From: DAOPZC01 sp035353175
GTDB taxonomy: Bacteria > Verrucomicrobiota > Kiritimatiellia > RFP12 > UBA1067
Assembly (NCBI GenBank): GCA_035353175.1
Contig: DAOPZC010000078.1
Span: 1 to 18,239, forward strand
Length of the DNA: 18,239 bases
Direction: 5' to 3'
Below the pieces are notes generated by a model. It was not told the DNA's origin, made no database searches, and saw nothing but the letters and a program-made list of their open reading frames with translations. The translations under genes and the position numbers were made by a program. Numbering within the stretch: the first letter of the stretch is position 1; each line of letters opens with the position of its first letter. This document shows, in pieces, positions 15,243 to 18,239 of this stretch.

Positions 15243-15890
15243 TTATTTCCCGCGTGCGGCCGCGACGATCGCCCGGGCTTCACGGCAACGCTGGGCGATC
15301 AGGTCCCACTTGCCCTCCGCCATGTCCTCTTTCTTGGCGATCCAGGTGCCGCCGACCGCGGCCACGGTGTCGATCTTCAGGTAGGACTCGAGGTTGGCGG
15401 TGGACGCGCCGCCGGTCGGCATGAAGCGCACGCCGGTGTGTTTGTAGGGCGCGGAGAGGGCGGACAGCAGCTTGGTGCCGCCGAGCGCTTCGGCTGGGAA
15501 GAACTTGAGCAGCCGGCAGCCGAGTTCCAGCCCGGCCTCGATGTCGGAAGGGTTGGCGATGCCGGGTACGAAAGGCAGTCCCAGTTCCTGGGCCGCCTTG
15601 ACGACGCGCGGATTGAGCCCCGGCGCGACCGCGAAGCGGGCACCCGCGTCCACGGCGATCTTGACCGTCTCGGGGGTGAGGACGGTGCCCGCGCCGGTGA
15701 TCAGGTCGGGGCGCTCTTTGGCGAGGATCCGGATGACCTCGGCGGCGGCGGCGGTGCGGAAGGTGATTTCAACGACGGGCAGCCCGCCCGCGAGCAGGGC
15801 GTCGGCCAAGGGCAGGGCGTGGGCGGCGGAATCGATGGCGATGACGGGGACGACGCCGAGTTCGGCGACACGGTCTAGAACGGTAGGCAT
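15243..15890 (-). CDS. eda: 2-dehydro-3-deoxy-phosphogluconate (KDPG/KHG) aldolase
   Basis: Encodes 215 residues. It cleaves 2-keto-3-deoxy-6-phosphogluconate to pyruvate and glyceraldehyde-3-phosphate (Entner-Doudoroff and uronate degradation), and in many bacteria also 4-hydroxy-2-oxoglutarate. It is a cytoplasmic class I aldolase with a TIM-barrel fold. The family residues are all present: Glu41 in VVEITFRT, Arg45, Thr69 in GAGTV, and the Schiff-base Lys129 in LLKFFPAE. Each sits four positions before the E. coli numbering, and length is normal. I chose ATG at 15890 because AAGGAA lies about 7 nt upstream; a longer frame back to 16049 would run through the promoter and into the divergent phosphatase gene. 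A 10-bp palindrome GGAATATTCC (15891-15900) sits between ribosome-binding site and start. The gene is monocistronic here, divergent from the phosphatase. Confidence 0.95.
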   Translation of the reverse strand: MPTVLDRVAELGVVPVIAIDSAAHALPLADALLAGGLPVVEITFRTAAAAEVIRILAKERPDLITGAGTVLTPETVKIAVDAGARFAVAPGLNPRVVKAAQELGLPFVPGIANPSDIEAGLELGCRLLKFFPAEALGGTKLLSALSAPYKHTGVRFMPTGGASTANLESYLKIDTVAAVGGTWIAKKEDMAEGKWDLIAQRCREARAIVAAARGK

Positions 15891-15924
15891 GGAATATTCC
15901 TTCTCATAGGTTCGAGATGGCAGG

Positions 15925-15953
15925 ATTGTCGTGTCAGGGGCGCGGTTTGTCAA
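15925..15953 (-). promoter_or_regulatory. Promoter of eda
   Basis: On the minus strand a perfect TTGACA (15953-15948), 17 bp, then GACAAT (15930-15925; 4 of 6). A start near 15918 gives a leader of about 28 nt with AAGGAA as ribosome-binding site. It is the best minus-strand match in the gap between the divergent genes. Confidence 0.6.
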
Positions 15954-15995
15954 CCCAATAGTCCGCGTTTGTCGGGCGTTCCGCGGTTTGGAGGG

Positions 15996-16023
15996 TTCAC
16001 AAACGGGAGGGCGGTGATATAAT
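15996..16023 (+). promoter_or_regulatory. Promoter of the alkaline phosphatase gene
   Basis: TTCACA (15996-16001; 5 of 6), 16 bp, TATAAT (16018-16023; perfect). Transcription would be expected to start near 16030, at or beside the first possible GTG start, which bears on the choice of start codon for the phosphatase. Confidence 0.6.
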
Positions 16024-16029
16024 GCAACC

Positions 16030-17355
16030 GTGAAGAAGGGAACATCCATTTTGCGGGTCGGACAGAAAGACCGGGGTGCTCATTTCGGACGCCGGGTCGT
16101 GTGCTGTTTTTTGCTGCTGCTGACGGGCACCGCCGGTGCCGCGCCGATCCGGAATGTGGTTTTGTTCATCGGCGACGGCATGGGGCCCGGGCAGGTGGCG
16201 GCCGCGCGGTGCTATGCGGGCACGAACCTTTTCTTTGAGGGCTTTCCGTATCAGAGTCGCGTCTCGACCTGCGACGCGGCGGGTTTCGTCACCGATTCCG
16301 CCGCGGCCGCAACGGCGATCGCCACGGGCCGGAAGGTGAACGGCGGCGTGATCAGCTTGGCGCTGCCGGGTGACGCGGCCGAGCTGGAGACGCTCCTGGA
16401 GCATTTCAAGGGGTTGGGCAAGCGGACCGGGCTGGTCACGACCTCATACCTGACGGACGCCACGCCGGCCTCTTTCGGCGCGCACGACAGCAATCGTTAC
16501 GACTCCGCGCAGATCGCAGCGGACTACCTCGCCCAGACGCGCCCCGACGTGTTGATGGGCGGTGGGGCCGAAGGACTTGACGCCGCGGCGGCCGAAGCCG
16601 CAGGGTATGCGGTCGTCACAGACCGTGTGTCGCTCGCCGGAGTTGATGCCGGCCGGCTCTGCGGCCTGTTCGGCTGGGCGTACCTGCCTTACGCGTATGA
16701 CGGCCTTGGGGCGCTGCCGGGGTTGTCGGACATGACGGTCAAGGCGCTCGATATTCTGAACAGGGGCCCGGACGGCTTCTTCCTCATGGTCGAGGGCGGC
16801 CTGATCGACATCGCGTGCCACGGCAACGACCTGCCGCGTTGCGTCGGCGAGATGTTGGCGCTCGATGCGGCCGTGCAGAAAGTCGCCGCGTGGGCGGCGG
16901 GCCGGGAGGACACGCTTGTGTTGGTCATGGCGGACCACGAGACGGGGGGCCTTGCGGTGACGGCGGACAACGGGCCGGGGGTGTTGCCGGACGTGCTTTG
17001 GACGACGACGGGGCACACCGGGACTTCGGTCGGGCTGTACGGGTGGGGCGTGAATGCGCCTCTGGTGGCGCGGGTGACGGACAACACGCAGGTGGCGGGC
17101 GTGGCCCGCAGCCGGGTGCCGGAGCCGGGCGAGGGCGTCGGGTTCGCGAGCCTCGCGCCGGAGTGGACGGCCACGCGGTGGGCGACCGCGAGCGGCGGCG
17201 TTTACCGTGTCGAGCACAGCCTGACGCTGTGTCCGCCGGCCTGGCAGCCGTGCGGGACCGTCACGGCGGAGAACTCGAGGATCACCTTTGTCCATTCCAA
17301 CGGAGTGGCGCGTGCGCAGGGATTCTACCGGATGGTGCCGGTGTTGAGCGAATGA
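16030..17355 (+). CDS. Exported alkaline phosphatase (PhoA superfamily) with C-terminal FYR module
   Basis: Encodes 441 residues if GTG 16030 is used, or 434 from TTG 16051. The TTG has AAGAAGGGA upstream, and the GTG would coincide with the predicted transcription start. The enzyme hydrolyses phosphomonoesters outside the cytoplasm. A signal peptide covers about residues 1-38 (CCFLLLLTGTAGA). Family motifs are intact (numbered from GTG): FIGDGMG with metal ligand Asp49, TDSAAAATA with nucleophile Ser90, VEGGLIDIACH with Glu255, Asp260 and His264, ADHETGG with Asp302 and His303, and TTGHTG with His329. The last 65 residues are not part of the catalytic core. They form a beta module (VYRVEHSL...GFYRM) similar in style to the C-terminus of operon gene 3, possibly for surface retention. 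A cupin gene follows 37 nt downstream and may be co-transcribed. No Pho box was recognised. Confidence 0.93.
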   Translation: MKKGTSILRVGQKDRGAHFGRRVVCCFLLLLTGTAGAAPIRNVVLFIGDGMGPGQVAAARCYAGTNLFFEGFPYQSRVSTCDAAGFVTDSAAAATAIATGRKVNGGVISLALPGDAAELETLLEHFKGLGKRTGLVTTSYLTDATPASFGAHDSNRYDSAQIAADYLAQTRPDVLMGGGAEGLDAAAAEAAGYAVVTDRVSLAGVDAGRLCGLFGWAYLPYAYDGLGALPGLSDMTVKALDILNRGPDGFFLMVEGGLIDIACHGNDLPRCVGEMLALDAAVQKVAAWAAGREDTLVLVMADHETGGLAVTADNGPGVLPDVLWTTTGHTGTSVGLYGWGVNAPLVARVTDNTQVAGVARSRVPEPGEGVGFASLAPEWTATRWATASGGVYRVEHSLTLCPPAWQPCGTVTAENSRITFVHSNGVARAQGFYRMVPVLSE

Positions 17356-17392
17356 GCGAAACGGAGAGGTGGCAACGAAAGGGGCATGAGCG

Positions 17393-17731
17393 ATGACGAC
17401 AGATGATCTCAAGGGGCAGGCGATCGGCGTGGCGGGCTTTGTGGACTATGCGCAAGGGGCCGTGGTGAGCAAGACGCTGCTCGACAAGAAGGCGGGCACG
17501 CTGACGCTTTTCTCGTTCGACGAGGGGCAGGGGCTGAGCGAGCACACGTCGCCTTACGATGCGACCGTGCTGGTGGTGGAGGGCGAGGCGACGCTGGTGA
17601 TCGGCGGCAAGCCGGTGAAGGCCCGGGCGGGCGAACTGGTGATCATGCCGGCGGGGGTGCCGCACGAGTTGCGTGCGGAGCGGCGCTTCAAGATGCTGCT
17701 CATCATGATCCGCGAGAAGGCCGCCGAGTGA
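17393..17731 (+). CDS. Small single-domain cupin protein
   Basis: Encodes 112 residues; ATG 17393 follows AAAGGGG by 8 nt. A single cupin_2 barrel covers about residues 35-105. Motif 2 is intact (GELVIMPAGVPH, His91). In motif 1 only His51 of the usual HxH...E set is clear: the sequence is EHTSPYDATVLVVEGE, with serine at the second histidine position. Metal binding is therefore reduced or altered, a pattern I also recall from other small cupins with the SEHT motif. It is cytoplasmic by lack of a signal. The substrate is unknown; such proteins act in sugar binding, isomerisation or small-molecule sensing. It follows the phosphatase by 37 nt and its 3' end overlaps the convergent cysteine-cluster gene by 29 nt. 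Confidence 0.85.
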   Translation: MTTDDLKGQAIGVAGFVDYAQGAVVSKTLLDKKAGTLTLFSFDEGQGLSEHTSPYDATVLVVEGEATLVIGGKPVKARAGELVIMPAGVPHELRAERRFKMLLIMIREKAAE

Positions 17732-18089
17732 GGCCTGAGGCGTCGGGCCAAGAAAAGCCGCACGGCGTGTCCGGCGCGACCAGATCGCGGTCCGCGAGAT
17801 CGCGCGGATCGATGGGGAAGGTGCAGCAGTTCGGCAGCCGGTAAAGATCATAGAACCGGCAGGTGGAGTGCCCTTCGGGGTGGAGGTGGAGCCGGGCGCA
17901 CTTGTTGGCGATGAGGTGGCAACAGACGCCGCAGCGTTTGCAGGTCCCGGCGCGGCGCGCGAGACTCGCTTTCACATAGCTCGGACGGAACAGGTTCAGA
18001 AAAAAGCGGCGGCACACGCCGGCGAGCAGGATCAGGCGGATGCGGAAGGAGAGCCGAGCGCTCAGTGATTTCGGTGTCGGAAGAGACAT
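17703..18089 (-). CDS. YkgJ-type cysteine-cluster protein (putative Zn/Fe-chelating domain)
   Basis: Encodes 128 residues from ATG 18089. The frame extends to TTG 18158, but the extra residues look unlike the family. Nine cysteines are clustered as in the YkgJ/putative zinc- or iron-chelating family: CKRCGVCC (50-57), then C64, C77, CC (88-89) and C110 in DTPCGF. The segment FPIDPRDLADRDLVAPDTPCGF is typical of one branch of the family. It probably binds a metal ion or iron-sulphur cluster; the biological role is unknown. A hydrophobic basic stretch at about residues 13-35 could be an amphipathic or membrane-associated helix. There is no obvious ribosome-binding site before either start, so the start is uncertain. 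The 3' end overlaps the cupin gene by 29 nt. Confidence 0.8.
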   Translation of the reverse strand: MSLPTPKSLSARLSFRIRLILLAGVCRRFFLNLFRPSYVKASLARRAGTCKRCGVCCHLIANKCARLHLHPEGHSTCRFYDLYRLPNCCTFPIDPRDLADRDLVAPDTPCGFSWPDASGLTRRPSRGS

Positions 18090-18239
18090 AAAAAGGTCAG
18101 AGCCGAATAGGGGGTTAAAAGGAGTTATTAGGTTAGCGCGGGCCGGCCTGTTCATCAAGCAGATTCAGGGCAGGGAGGGCAAGATGGGCGCATCTCCGTT
18201 TCACTTGCTTGGGTCAGGCGGCTGATGCCATCCACAGGG

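Noticed and set aside
15891..16049. N-terminal extension of eda to 16049
   Set aside because: It would run through both promoters and overlap the divergent phosphatase; ATG 15890 has a good ribosome-binding site and aligns with the family.
14013..17355. Sulfatase / FGE-dependent system formed by the FGE-like gene and the phosphatase
   Set aside because: The phosphatase has the TDSAA serine nucleophile and alkaline phosphatase metal ligands, not the CxPxR sulfatase motif, and the FGE-like protein lacks its cysteines.
18090..18239. Longer start for the cysteine-cluster protein or a further gene at the right edge
   Set aside because: Extra residues before M at 18089 lack family similarity and no ribosome-binding site or other frame is convincing.

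Overview
The window is high-GC bacterial DNA whose gene content and protein style point to the PVC superphylum, most likely Kiritimatiellota or a close Verrucomicrobia/Lentisphaerae relative. That placement is an inference. It rests on very large exported beta-rich proteins, a LamG domain, a calcium-loop (DADGDG) segment followed by a C-terminal '...FFRLQKP' module, an exported SUMF1/FGE-like protein and an exported alkaline phosphatase ending '...GFYRM'. No rRNA or taxonomic marker is present.

Layout. Positions 1-175 hold two very short cysteine-pair reading frames (zinc-ribbon-like scraps), followed by a small DUF6512-type membrane protein (178-720). A 138-bp gap with overlapping hairpins leads into a tight three-gene operon (859-12067, about 11.2 kb). 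It encodes three exported proteins of 1773, 1284 and 684 residues. The first two genes overlap by 19 nt and the last two by 4 nt. The first protein has a LamG-like domain, a long helical segment and a glycine-rich beta C-terminus. The second is a chain of fibronectin-III-like domains behind a Gly7 linker. The third combines an FG-GAP/VCBS-like propeller, a chitobiase-C-like domain, calcium loops and a C-terminal 'FYR' module. The shared operon structure suggests one extracellular or surface assembly. I cannot assign it to any characterised system, and it is the best candidate here for something undescribed.

A decayed tyrosine recombinase (12149-12550, minus strand) lies between the operon and a CAT-anticodon tRNA (12792-12868, minus strand). 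The tRNA has its own promoter and terminator, and the stretch beside it is visibly AT-richer. This looks like the scar of an integrative element that used the tRNA as its target, so the operon may be island DNA.

The right part looks more like ordinary chromosome: an RluA-family pseudouridine synthase (12928-13878), an exported FGE-fold protein lacking the catalytic cysteine pair (14013-15113), KDPG aldolase eda (15243-15890, minus), an exported alkaline phosphatase (from 16030 or 16051 to 17355), a small cupin (17393-17731), and a YkgJ-type cysteine-cluster protein (17703-18089, minus) that overlaps the cupin tail to tail. eda and the phosphatase are divergent from a short region with good sigma-70-like promoters on both strands. 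Positions 18090-18239 contain nothing I can identify.
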